From the NCBI RefSeq assembly GCF_000003605.2, contig NW_003151253.1, positions 1,030,049 through 1,053,554 of the forward strand: a DNA stretch of 23,506 nt. Reading direction: 5' to 3'. The notes under the pieces were generated by a model. It made no database searches. It saw only the letters and a list, made by a program, of their open reading frames with translations, and was not told the DNA's origin. Origin of the DNA: Saccoglossus kowalevskii. Its lineage: Eukaryota; Hemichordata; Enteropneusta; Harrimaniidae. The translations under genes were made by a program, and so were the position numbers. Shown one piece after another: positions 9,482 through 17,847 of this stretch; the stretch's first letter is position 1, and each line of letters starts with the position of its first letter.

Positions 9482-9802
9482 ATGAATGCTTCGTCAATAT
9501 TTGTTCCACTCGTTCCACTTCATGACATAGTCATTTACAAGAAGTGTAAAGTGGAGAAACAGCCATCAATCATATGGCAAGGGTACTCTTATACTTTAGG
9601 ACAAATGTATGTCAGCAAAGCAATGACTGCATTGTATTTTTTGATGTCGCGGTATGGAGCAGATGTTTTTTTTGAACGATTGTTTGAAAGTACGGAGATG
9701 ATGTTAGAGGATGAAAATCCTGGCGCCTTTGAGTTCGTCAAAACCTCGCGTTTCAAGTGCATGCTTATCAGAATCTGTGAAATGGAACATTGTTATTCTT
9801 GA
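9482..9802 (+). CDS. Candidate coding sequence, 106 codons, unknown function
   Basis: This is the longest plus-strand frame not made of tandem repeats or assembly Ns. It runs from ATG at 9482 to TGA at 9800-9802. The same frame is open back to 9470, but TAA at 9467-9469 closes it, so ATG 9482 is the natural start if translated. The product has a mixed composition with an acidic middle (ESTEMMLEDENPGAFEF) and no signal peptide, transmembrane segment or motif I recognise. A ctctgcag acceptor-like sequence ends 20 bp upstream and an AATAAA hexamer lies at 10025-10030, which together would suit a terminal exon. Random frames of this length are not rare in 23 kb, so this stays tentative. Confidence 0.25.
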   Translation: MNASSIFVPLVPLHDIVIYKKCKVEKQPSIIWQGYSYTLGQMYVSKAMTALYFLMSRYGADVFFERLFESTEMMLEDENPGAFEFVKTSRFKCMLIRICEMEHCYS

Positions 9803-10412
9803 TTCTCTGCACATTTAAACTGAGTGCATGTAAATATTGGTCGTATACTGATGGCCTGCTTGATGAAGTTTGCATTGTGGATGTATAGATCCATTAAGTT
9901 TCCTTGTTTCTAGCTTCTTCGTCATCAACAGGAGCTGTACTTTGAATGTTATGTGCTAATTTGATGATTTCCCATTCGGTTATTCAAAAGTTGTGTTATT
10001 CTTATTCCGTTCACATTTCCTGTGAATAAAACCATACAAAGGTTTCTACTCTATTTAACAAACAGCATGAGTGAGACAGTATTCAAAAGAGTATTTGCTC
10101 TTTCTTCTGAAGGGCCTGTTCGAACTGTCACCGCGTACAATTAGGAATTGTACAAGATAGAAGAAAAGTTAAGGAAAGCTGTCTATTACAAGAATTAGGT
10201 AGCAGAAAATGCATATTGGTACGAGTGGTATTTTTCAATGATTTTCTGTTAAAATTGAGATAGGGAGGGTTGTGTCAATTTACTTTTTGGAAGACATTAT
10301 CGTATTGTCATTTGATATTGAAATATCTGTGCTAGATTTCCTAAATTTGCAGAATTTTACATGACCTATGAATTTCGTCAGCAATTTGTAAGCGCCAAAT
10401 TTTTAATAATGA
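9803..10412. other. Spacer; AATAAA at 10025 and a 19-bp dyad
   Basis: AATAAA at 10025-10030 could serve the 9482 candidate. A perfect dyad gtacaatt-agg-aattgtac lies at 10135-10153. No other structure or coding signal is seen. Confidence 0.45.
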
Positions 10413-10489
10413 TAGGGTTCAAAGTTCGAATCAAAGATTGGTAGGGTTCAAAGTTCAAATCCACGATTGGTAGGGTTCAGAGTTCTGGG
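10413..10489. repeat. 29-bp minisatellite, about 2.6 copies
   Basis: Units starting 'tagggttcaaagttc' begin at 10413, 10442 and 10471. Each contains gggttca(a)agttc, resembling a direct repeat with 1-bp spacing. The first two contain gttcgaatc and gttcaaatcc, which resemble a tRNA B box. No cloverleaf can be folded around them. Confidence 0.9.
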
Positions 10490-10783
10490 AGGTTAACATC
10501 ATATAAAGGGATTGACTGGTGCTCTAAGTTAGTACTTGTGTTTGACACTTCTAGGTTGATGCAGTTTAGCATATAAATTGCCATTTGATAGAGAGATGGC
10601 TGCATAGTCCTGCCATGTTCCAAATATGGATATGGTTTCTGTGGCATCATACACTTGGTTTAGCACTTGGACAATAGGGAAACTCATCTGGGATTGTCAA
10701 CTGTCACAAAAATGTGTTTTAAATCTATGGTATATATAAAAACTGCAGCACATCTACGTACTACACTCTTTTCTCTATTTCAG

Positions 10784-10861
10784 TCTTTTGGAATTCTTCC
10801 AACAAATCCAGAGAACAATGTTCACAAGGCCATAGAGGCAATTTTAATATGTCCTTCATAA
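10784..10861 (+). CDS. Candidate terminal exon, 25 codons, unknown gene
   Basis: A strong-looking splice acceptor (pyrimidine-rich actcttttctctatttcag) ends at 10783. In phase 0 the following sequence reads SFGILPTNPENNVHKAIEAI plus five residues to TAA at 10859-10861. The frame is also open upstream through the putative intron, back to 10667. The other two phases are open for 16 codons or more as well, which weakens the case. No AATAAA follows closely; the pearl-like transposon begins 15 bp after the stop. There is no recognisable domain, so this is splice-site-based inference only. Confidence 0.18.
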   Translation, partial: SFGILPTNPENNVHKAIEAILICPS

Positions 10862-10875
10862 TTTCATTCATTTTT

Positions 10876-11595
10876 TTTTTAGCTCCGCTGTCGACTTTGT
10901 CGAGCGGAGCTTATCATATGAGTGATTGTTCGTCGTCCGTGTCAATGTTTTACTTTTTTGACTTCTTCTTGAAAACTACAAGCCTGAATGCTTTGATACT
11001 TGGTGTATATGTACCTTGGGTAGACCTCTCTTAGGTTTGTTCATTTCATGTTGATATCTTCAATTCTCTAATTTTGGTGAATATTTTTGTCATTTTTGGT
11101 AAAAAGTGATATTTTCGACTTCTTGTTAAAAACCGCNNNNNNNNNNNNNNNNNNNNNNNNNNNNNNNNNNNNNNNNNNNNNNNNNNNNNNNNNNNNNNNN
11201 NNNNNNNNNNNNNNNNNNNNNNNNNNNNNNNNNNNNNNNNNNNNNNNNNNNNNNNNNNNNNNNNNNNNNNNNNNNNNNNNNNNNNNNNNNNNNNNNNNNN
11301 NNNNNNNNNNNNNNNNNNNNNNNNNNNNNNNNNNNNNNNNNNNNNNNNNNNNNNNNNNNNNNNNNNNNNNNNNNNNNNNNNNNNNNNNNNNNNNNNNNNN
11401 NNNNNNNNNNNNNNNNNNNNNNNNNNNNNNNNNNNNNNNNNNNNNNNNNNNNNNNNNNNNNNNNNNNNNNNNNNNNNNNNNNNNNNNNNNNNNNNNNNNN
11501 NNNNNNNNNNNNNNTCTGATGATGTCTTCAGTTCTTTAATTGAAATGTGCATTTCTAACAGCGGAGCTATCTCAGCCGATAGGCTGCTTGTTTAA
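10876..11595 (+). mobile_element. Pearl-like element, long copy, with assembly gap
   Basis: The left end is a near-perfect hairpin at 10881-10911: agctccgc pairs with gcggagct, then tcgac with gtcga around ttt. The right end reads aacagcggagctatctcag and ends in a small hairpin, agcc-gata-ggct, then tgcttgtttaa. Tagctccgctgt at the left and its complement at the right form short inverted repeats. The body carries internal repeats: gacttcttcttg at 10960 and gacttcttgttaa at 11117, 157 bp apart; 'gatatcttcaattc' at 11053 recurs as 'gatgtcttcagttc' 468 bp later, about 3 x 156. Short ends with a ~157-bp tandem core match the general plan of pearl/CvA-type and Helitron-derived non-autonomous elements. 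The name is an inference from architecture. Confidence 0.7.
11137..11514. other. Assembly gap (378 N)
   Basis: A continuous run of N inside the core of the pearl-like element. Reading frames spanning it on either strand are meaningless. Its size is not a round placeholder, so it may be an estimated length. Confidence 1.
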
Positions 11596-11667
11596 ATTTT
11601 GGTCTTGAAATTGGGTGTCTGCAAACTACAGTATACATAGGTAATGAATTATTTCCCTGAAAGTATT

Positions 11668-11811
11668 TTCAAAGCGAGAGGGTCGTCACCTGCGTACACG
11701 CCTGAATTGAGTCCCAAGCGTCCATTACAACACACGCTAATACCGCAAAGGCTCATAGGTAGATGTTATGGCAACCTGACGCATGCGCAGGTGACAACTT
11801 CCCCACTTTAA
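11668..11811 (-). mobile_element. MITE family 1, copy 2 (inverted, 144 bp)
   Basis: It lies in the opposite orientation to copies 1 and 3: the plus strand starts ttcaaagcgagagggtcgtc and ends gtgacaacttccccacttta. Shared interior blocks in reverse complement include 'ttgagtcccaagcg', 'acacacgcta' and 'caaaggctcatag'. It lacks the internal 'tcattgttta..aacaagc' segment present in the other two, accounting for the shorter length. Flanking 'tattttc' and 'tattttg' may be a worn target duplication. Confidence 0.9.
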
Positions 11812-12117
11812 TATTTTGAGTATTCACTCAGAGGTTCTATTTCATGTTTTTAACAGTGCCACAGTCTTGCAGTGTGTTTCAAATGTTGTGTATAACATGA
11901 TGCGGTACAATGACTATGGCTCTTTAAACATCATTTCGTAGGTAGGTATACACCCCACAGATGGTCCAATCGATATCAAACCGTTGCACTTTGTTATGTC
12001 ATGGCTTATTAGATGCTTCTTCCACATAGGTCAGATTGTTATTAAAAATAAAGTGCAGATTTCAGCTGATATTGAATACTCTGACCCCAATACGATACTT
12101 AATCTTCATTTCTGCAG

Positions 12118-12194
12118 AAGCATTGATTGCAAAATTCAAATCAGAATTGGAGAAAATGTACAGCAAACAATCATACTCTGATCACATGTTGTAG
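12118..12194 (+). CDS. Candidate terminal exon, 24 codons, unknown gene
   Basis: A well-formed acceptor (acttaatcttcatttctgcag) ends at 12117, with a plausible branch-point-like 'acttaat' about 20 bp upstream. Joined in phase 1 (first two bases complete a split codon), the exon reads ALIAKFKSELEKMYSKQSYS plus four residues to TAG at 12192-12194. The peptide is lysine/glutamate-rich and helix-like. AATAAA follows at 12207-12212, giving a very short 3' untranslated region. A second phase (SIDCKIQIRIGENVQQ...) is also open to a stop at 12179-12181. No family is recognised. Acceptor, open frame, stop and polyadenylation signal lying in order is the best such combination on the plus strand. Confidence 0.3.
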
Positions 12195-12206
12195 GGGTGT
12201 CATGAG

Positions 12207-12212
12207 AATAAA
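12207..12212 (+). promoter_or_regulatory. Possible polyadenylation signal AATAAA
   Basis: The canonical hexamer lies 12 bp after the stop of the 12118 exon candidate. The hexamer is common in AT-rich DNA, so only its position gives it weight. Confidence 0.25.
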
Positions 12213-13197
12213 AAGACACAACTGACTGTAATCGTAAAATTTGCACGATTTGAAACATTTCTAATGAACTGACAATCTTGAATTGTGCAGTGCCTTGGTT
12301 TAAAAGGTTTTGTATGCTGCAGGCACTTGAATCGGTTATCATTGTGATTCATTAATCATCAGCTTGAATGAAATATATTACATTATTGATGATTTATGTT
12401 TGGATTCATTCCCGAATTACTACTATTTGTTTTTTGCATAAACTTTATTAAAGTTTGTTTTGAGAAATAATTTCCTTCACTGATATGTCACTGATTTGTC
12501 ACTGAGAAAATTCATCTCCCGATTTTTTTTTTTTTTGTCCCAATAAATTTTTTTCTTCAAACAGGAAAAATGAATGTGAATATGACCACCATAAAAAAAA
12601 GGCACTTTAGTAGAGCGAAAAACACTATATTTTACAGGAACGTGATTGGGTTTTAAAAGAAACTAAATACGAAAGAATCAAATAATTAACATAATAGTTC
12701 TTTTCTTCCTTCCTCCCAAGAATTACTAATATTCAACCTTTTAAAGTCAGTTTTCAAGTTTTGCACATTGGTGCATTTATGCTTCCCACTGGACTTGTAC
12801 TTTAAACTCCAAGTGTGCCATTAATAAAGAAAAACAGAACTCTGATGATTGTTTGTATAAACAACTTCACATCTTGTCGACATTTATGAAAGTGGATAAA
12901 ATTGATCAATATATTGATGGAGATCAGAAAGTCCCAGATGTATTCAATCGAAAACTGTAAGTGCAAAGTTATCAGCCTCCTTGGAGTAGAATTACCATGG
13001 GAATGCTCTTCATCATCAATATTTTAAAATCGATTCACACCAACAAGTTTTATAGTGAGAAAAGGATATGATAACGTTGTTTTTTTTCTGCATGACTAGA
13101 ATTTTTAAACTCAATGTGTGGATATTGTATAAACGACTTCACACTTGCTTTTCGTGTGTATTTGTGATGCACTTTTAGGAAGAGAATTTTTATTTTC
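12213..13197. other. AT-rich spacer without a supported gene
   Basis: It contains a short 11-bp tandem, cactgat(a/t)tgt, two copies plus a partial, at 12478-12505. It also has T and A runs around 12525 and 12592. No gene-like frame is seen. Confidence 0.55.
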
Positions 13198-13367
13198 TTA
13201 AAGCGGAGGAGTCGTCACCTGCGCATGTGTCAGATGGCCATACCGTGATCAGTCATTGTTTACAAACAAGCATCTATCTATGAGCCTTTGCGTTTTTAGC
13301 ACATGTTGTTATCGTCGCTTGGGACTCAATTCCCGCTTGTGTACAGGTGACGACCCTCCCGCTTCAA
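13198..13367 (+). mobile_element. MITE family 1, copy 3 (170 bp)
   Basis: It has the same orientation and interior as copy 1, including 'gtcagatggccata', 'gtcattgttta', 'atgagcctttgcgtttttag' and 'gcttgggactcaattc'. The ends are ttaaagcggaggagtcgtca at the left and ggtgacgaccctcccgcttc at the right. It has diverged more in the right NRF-1-like core (gtgtacagg in place of catgcgcagg), so it is probably older or independently mutated. Confidence 0.92.
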
Positions 13368-13484
13368 CTGACTGCATGGCCAAAAAAGATCAAGCATTCT
13401 AGTATTTTCTGTATAAATTCAATATTTATGAGAATTTCTTGAAAAACAAAATTTTGTAGTTGAAGAATAGTTTAACTTCTCAAA

Positions 13485-13538
13485 TACCCCCAAAAGTACC
13501 AGGATGTCGGACCTTCAGCACGCATATAACCTATTAAA
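13485..13538 (+). repeat. Dispersed 'accaggatgt' motif, copy 2 (partial)
   Basis: The sequence is 'tacccccaaaagtaccaggatgt', then 'cggacctt', then 'ataacctattaa'. The same order of blocks is found at 1332-1424 and 14571-14660, but the dyad right half (ggggtcat) is lost here. Confidence 0.65.
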
Positions 13539-14383
13539 TATGCTTTTTTGTTTTTTGCTCTTAGCTCCCTTCAGAATATGATATTTTCGGTCTGTCTTAC
13601 TTTATCTACAGGGGTGTCATAGGTCAACTTCCAGGGGCGGTTTCAATCTCATTTAGTTTGATACACTGAATACCTATTTGTTACCTGCGTGGTTGCAGGC
13701 AACGTCATTGATCAAACCATAGAAATGTTTCATTATTCATCGTTGTGAAAGGAGTTTCCGTGTTCGCCACGTAGAGAGAATATTACCTTTTTTTCAATCG
13801 GCTTACAAATCAATACATGCATAGAAAACTCATTTCTGTATATGTTTCGAAATTTCTTTCACTTGCTTCACTACTAATTAGCATCGCTACAATGTCTGGC
13901 TGAGGGGATTCCAGTAATTTGAATGAAATCCGAGAGGCTTGGTTTTAGAAATCCACGCTGTAGGATCACGGATTGATGAGATTAGCACTTTACAGAGAAT
14001 GCCTAAATATTAGCCTTCATCATGGTGTGGAAAATAATACAAAACGTGATGCCGAACGTTGCCCTTGTACAGGACTGGCGACAAGCAAGGGAAAAATGTC
14101 AACTTATATTTTGTATCACTGCAAAAAATTGTTTGACTAATTTGTCATAAATTGTAGTATAAGACATACTGCAGAACTATATTATTTTTAGCATGTAATT
14201 TGCTGAGCACTTTAAAATTTTAAAAAATCATTGACTGCCATTAAATTTATCTGGTTTTTTATTCCAAAAATGTTTGTCTCATAGCAAAAAATGTTTAAAT
14301 CTATAAATTTCTCTGTACCATGCAATCTATATCAAAACAACCTTGTAGTACTTCCTTGCGCACACATTCACTCTTAATTACCA
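13539..14383. other. Spacer with one imperfect hairpin
   Basis: gttacctgc-gtggtt-gcaggcaac at 13680-13703 forms a 9-bp stem with one mismatch (G-U on the minus-strand transcript). No coding region is supported. Confidence 0.5.
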
Positions 14384-14531
14384 TTTTTAGCTCCGCTGTT
14401 GACTTTGTCGAGCGGAGTATATCATATGATACTATACATATTGTTCATTTTCTAATGATATCTTCTGTTCTTTAATTGTAATGTGCATTGCTAACAGCGG
14501 AGCTATCTCAGCCGAGAGGCTGCTTGTTTAA
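14384..14531 (+). mobile_element. Pearl-like element, short copy (148 bp)
   Basis: It has the same left hairpin end (tagctccgctgttgactttg then tcgagcggag) and right end (ctaacagcggagctatctca, then cagcc-gaga-ggctg and tgcttgtttaa) as the element at 10876-11595. The ends are almost identical to the long copy, but the tandem core is reduced to about 70 bp ending 'ttctttaattgtaatgtgca'. It is an internally deleted or single-unit derivative in the same orientation. Comparing the two defines the family's termini at about tttttag and ttgtttaa. Confidence 0.9.
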
Positions 14532-14570
14532 TTATTGTTAGCAGTTATCTGTCAAGTTCAAGAAGGTATT

Positions 14571-14660
14571 AATATTGGACATTATTGCTGTTATAGTGCA
14601 AAAGTACCCCCCTGAAATACCAGGATGTATGACCTTTTTGGGGTCATAGGGCCTATTAAC
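14571..14660 (+). repeat. Dispersed 'accaggatgt' motif, copy 3
   Basis: The block order is 'aatattggacatt', 'ttgctgtta', 'gtacccccctgaaataccag', 'gatgtatgaccttttt', 'ggggtcat' and 'gggcctattaa'. It is nearly full-length relative to copy 1. It begins 40 bp after the short pearl-like element, so an unrelated insertion next to it is likely. Confidence 0.75.
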
Positions 14661-15394
14661 TAATGTTAAAATGTTTGCCAATTGGGAAAATTTGACAAAG
14701 TGATTGAACTTTACAGACAACTAGATACATCTATAAGCTGGGGGGAAAAAAACCTATCAAAATTTATTGGAATTGTGTTTCATTATACTTTATACATATC
14801 TAATATAGAATTGCTCATTCATTGTGCCGGGATGGATTTTATAATGATTGGTAACCATGGTAATAATGAAAGTAAACCCAAACTTAATTTGCAGTGTCTT
14901 TAGATAAATGCACAATTTGACCTTTATGGTCATGCATTATTAGTAAAAAAAGATTGTTTTCTCGGATCATATCAGAAACCCATTAAAAAGTGTATGTATG
15001 TCATAAGTCTATGAAGCTATTTAATATCTACATGTATGGGTAGGATTGAACTGTTTGTTTTATTGAATGCGTACTTCATTTTACTGATCTGATTCAATAT
15101 GGCCGATTGGCCACCATATTTTTGTGCACAAAAGCTGCTAAGAATGATATGGTCTTAATGATGTCTACTCAGCTTCAAGAGATAATGGGTTTCACTAGTC
15201 TGGTCTACTGTACAAAAAAGTGTTCTCAATGTTATAGTTGGGAGCGTGTTGTCCTCTCAGAGGGATTATGAAGCTATCTGACTTATGTCTCTCAGTGCGC
15301 ATAAAGAAAAATCGCTGTATGTCTTTGTTGCATTATGTAGCCAATTGCCCCAGGATTGCTGAAATTTCTTAAGAATCCTGACAAGTATGGGTGC

Positions 15395-15410
15395 CTGTCA
15401 CATGTGACAG
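15395..15410. promoter_or_regulatory. 16-bp perfect palindrome with CACATGTG core
   Basis: ctgtcacatgtgacag equals its own reverse complement. TCACATGTGA is the extended E-box preferred by MITF/TFE-type bHLH-zip factors. Site quality is seen directly; function is not. Confidence 0.4.
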
Positions 15411-17153
15411 ACTCATCACTAAAACTAAAATTAAATTAAGTAAAAATTGGCATTTAAGATTTCAAAATATAGTCTCATTCAATAATTGCCATCCTTCAAA
15501 ATTGTTTTGATCCAAATCAAAATTGTTCTGATTCAAATCAAGCAGAAACCTGTGTCTTGCGAGTTTGATTTCAAAATAAGATTTACTTTGAAGAAAATTA
15601 CAGAAAACATTTTTTTACTAGCCTTCACTTTTCATCTTCATAAGTGCTTTGGGTCAACCTTGAGGAAAATTGTCGCAACTAACAGCACTCTCCCACTGTC
15701 TGAATATTAGTGATCAGTTTCGCCTCTTGTGTGGGAGTGAACGCTGAAGGGAATTACATGTGCAGTTTTAATGGGATTGGGAACTTTCCGTATTTCTATT
15801 AAATTCAACTCCTGTTCTTCGTAATGAAAGTTCAGGGAAGACGTCCATTCAGATGTAACCGTACAGATTTACCAATTAATCATCAGACCGAGTTCTCGTC
15901 AACGATTCTCATCGCTTTAGGTGATGCAAGAATTGAGACAATGTGTCAGTGGTTGCCCCTCAGTTTTAATCTGTCATCCCCTATATTACATCTCGTTTTG
16001 GTATGGTCTGGTTTTACCACATCGGGAGAATACATCAATGAAACATGGTACGCTGAGATTAGTTGTTCAGTTATACGAGAAACATAAAACTGTCATTTTT
16101 TTGTGATTTCATTCACGCTTTCTATTCGTTGACGTATAATATGCGTGATCGAACATGAATCGCTTTAACTCACAGAAATCAATTTATCCCAGACCCAGTT
16201 CCCTACACAAGGGCTTTAGAATGCAAAAAGCGAATGTTTGATTTTAGTCCAGGTAATTTTTTTTAAAGCACAAACATGTCACAACCAAATAGATGCCTAA
16301 ATGGTGATCCCTCTGTATTTTTTCCTGTTTCTATGGTAATTTGAGACCAAATTTTTTTTTTTTTTTTTTTTTTCGTTTTCTTCGCTATCTTTAAAATAGT
16401 CTGGTTCAAAATTCACTCTTCTTTGTATAGGTTATTGATCAAAATCATAAATATTTGGTATAAATCTAAATGATTATTCTGTCTGCTCACATTAAAAAAT
16501 ATGAAAAACTTGCATGCAGTAATTTTTACCTGAAAACAGTCCACCTTTTTTCAATATGGCTGCCTTTTACAAAATAAAACAGCTGGATCTTTTGATTCCT
16601 GTATCAACATTTTGTTAAATATTTGTGTTAATTAACAAGTTTTGGAAATTTCAATGCTCAATTAAGTACTATACACATTTGGTGAGACTCTATTTTGTTG
16701 AAATAAAGGACGCTATGTCGCCCTCTGAAAGATCGGTATTTCTACATTGAGCTATAAAAAAGTAATTCAAGTTGTGTATTGGAATGGATTTTTGTCCAAA
16801 TTGTTCAAGAAACAAATTAGAGCGATACTCAAATAAAAGGTTATTGTTACAGATTATTAGAAGTGTTGTCAATAATGACATTAAGTCACACATTTGGGGG
16901 GGTAGTAATAATTTTATTATGAATTTATAGAACTTTGAACTTCAAATTATTATATTGTTTTAGTAGTCGGCACATTACATATAGTCTTGTGTTTAATGAA
17001 ATATCAGAGAAATTGACGTAATCTTTTGTCTTTCTTGTGATTGATGGGTGGGTAGTACGTGTACATCATGAATATTTTATGATGTTATAAAATTTGAATG
17101 AACTGTGATAATTTGTCTAACTGCCTTCTCAATGTCTTGTAGTACACCACGGG

Positions 17154-17166
17154 AGGTCAAAGGTTA
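17154..17166 (+). promoter_or_regulatory. DR1-like nuclear receptor element
   Basis: AGGTCA-A-AGGTTA differs from the ideal DR1 (AGGTCA-N-AGGTCA) at one position. DR1 sites are used by RXR, HNF4 and COUP-TF type receptors in animals. It is an isolated site without an identified promoter. Confidence 0.35.
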
Positions 17167-17342
17167 CACTAAAACCTCTCAATGATATAAATATTCGTAT
17201 TACGAGACTTCACGAGTGCCACATGTCTCTTTGTATTGGTTTTACTCCCGTCATGAAAAGTGTTTAATCCACTCGGGTACTGTTCTCATGGTAACTGATG
17301 TTCATCTAACTGAGAATGAATGATGTGATTATTTTAGCGTCT

Positions 17343-17348
17343 TTTATT
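17343..17348 (-). promoter_or_regulatory. Possible minus-strand AATAAA
   Basis: TTTATT on the plus strand reads AATAAA on the minus strand, about 75 bp beyond the stop of the 17422-17847 frame. It is consistent with a 3' end there, but the hexamer is common. Confidence 0.25.
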
Positions 17349-17421
17349 CTTTCATTACTTCAGCATGTTTGTCTAATTTATGTAATTATATGCTAATTTA
17401 TGTTAATTTATGCAAGTGTTC

Positions 17422-17847
17422 TTATTTTCTATTGGATGTGTATGGTTTCACTGCTGTTCTCATAGAGTCTTTCTGATTTGTTGACATATTATGTATTTCA
17501 TAACAAGTCACACCTCCTACATAATTTAAAGGTTTAACGTGACTATTTTTCTTTAATAAACTCCCATCTCTGAGAGAGTCAGGATAAACATACTTTACTT
17601 GTTCCTTCATCATCTGTCTACTGCCGGCTGTTTCGGTCACGTCAACACCGCAGATTGGCTTCCTGGTAATTGTGTCCAATTGTAGTCTGTCATTTAGCGG
17701 CCTCGCACGGCTGCCCATTGATGTATCTTCACCAAACGACTTCAATGATATTTCCAAACATGCAAAATCTAAGTGAAGTTTGATTAATCTTCTGATTGTG
17801 CCACGCTTAGACGTGATAAACAGCCTTTTTATCATCATGCTCTGCAC
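17422..17847 (-). CDS. Candidate coding region, minus strand, downstream frame
   Basis: The frame spans 141 codons and ends at TAA next to 17422; it opens just after a TGA, and its first ATG is about four codons in. The product is basic and hydrophilic with no repeats: 'MIKRLFITSKRGTIRRLIKL', then a section with LNDRLQLDTITRKPICGVD and 'KEQVKYVYPDSLRDGSLLKK'. No signal peptide, transmembrane segment or family was recognised. Base composition is less AT-biased than the flanks. The frame begins exactly where the 17835-18140 frame ends (13-bp overlap), and a minus-strand AATAAA follows about 75 bp downstream. The pair may be one decayed or frameshifted gene, a mis-sequenced exon, or chance. Confidence 0.28.
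   Translation of the reverse strand: MQSMMIKRLFITSKRGTIRRLIKLHLDFACLEISLKSFGEDTSMGSRARPLNDRLQLDTITRKPICGVDVTETAGSRQMMKEQVKYVYPDSLRDGSLLKKNSHVKPLNYVGGVTCYEIHNMSTNQKDSMRTAVKPYTSNRK

Larger units (their letters stand above)
14661..17421. other. Long AT-rich spacer; several short signals
   Basis: No supported gene. Present are: an inverted repeat aatatgg/ccatatt at 15096-15120; a perfect 16-bp palindrome at 15395-15410; a 21-bp duplication (aaaattgtt(t/c)tgat(c/t)caaatc) at 15498-15539; a 22-T tract at 16352-16373; a DR1-like AGGTCAAAGGTTA at 17154-17166; and a four-fold 'taatttatg'-type run at 17374-17412. The 87-codon frame at 15824-16087 is unrecognised, overlaps another open frame and has no AATAAA, so it is not called. 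Confidence 0.55.

Noticed and set aside
10413-10489. Possible tRNA gene (B-box-like gttcgaatc)
   Set aside because: No paired acceptor, D or anticodon arms could be formed, and the sequence is a 29-bp tandem repeat.
11046-11552. 150-168-codon frames on both strands
   Set aside because: They consist mostly of the assembly Ns; only a few residues at each end are real sequence.
15824-16106. Two overlapping plus-strand frames of 87 and 61 codons
   Set aside because: They overlap in different frames, neither is recognised, and there is no clear acceptor or polyadenylation hexamer.
17141-17274. Exon after cttgtag at 17142 (about 40 codons open in one phase)
   Set aside because: No AATAAA or donor follows, and the open stretch is within chance length; the DR1-like site is the only supported signal there.
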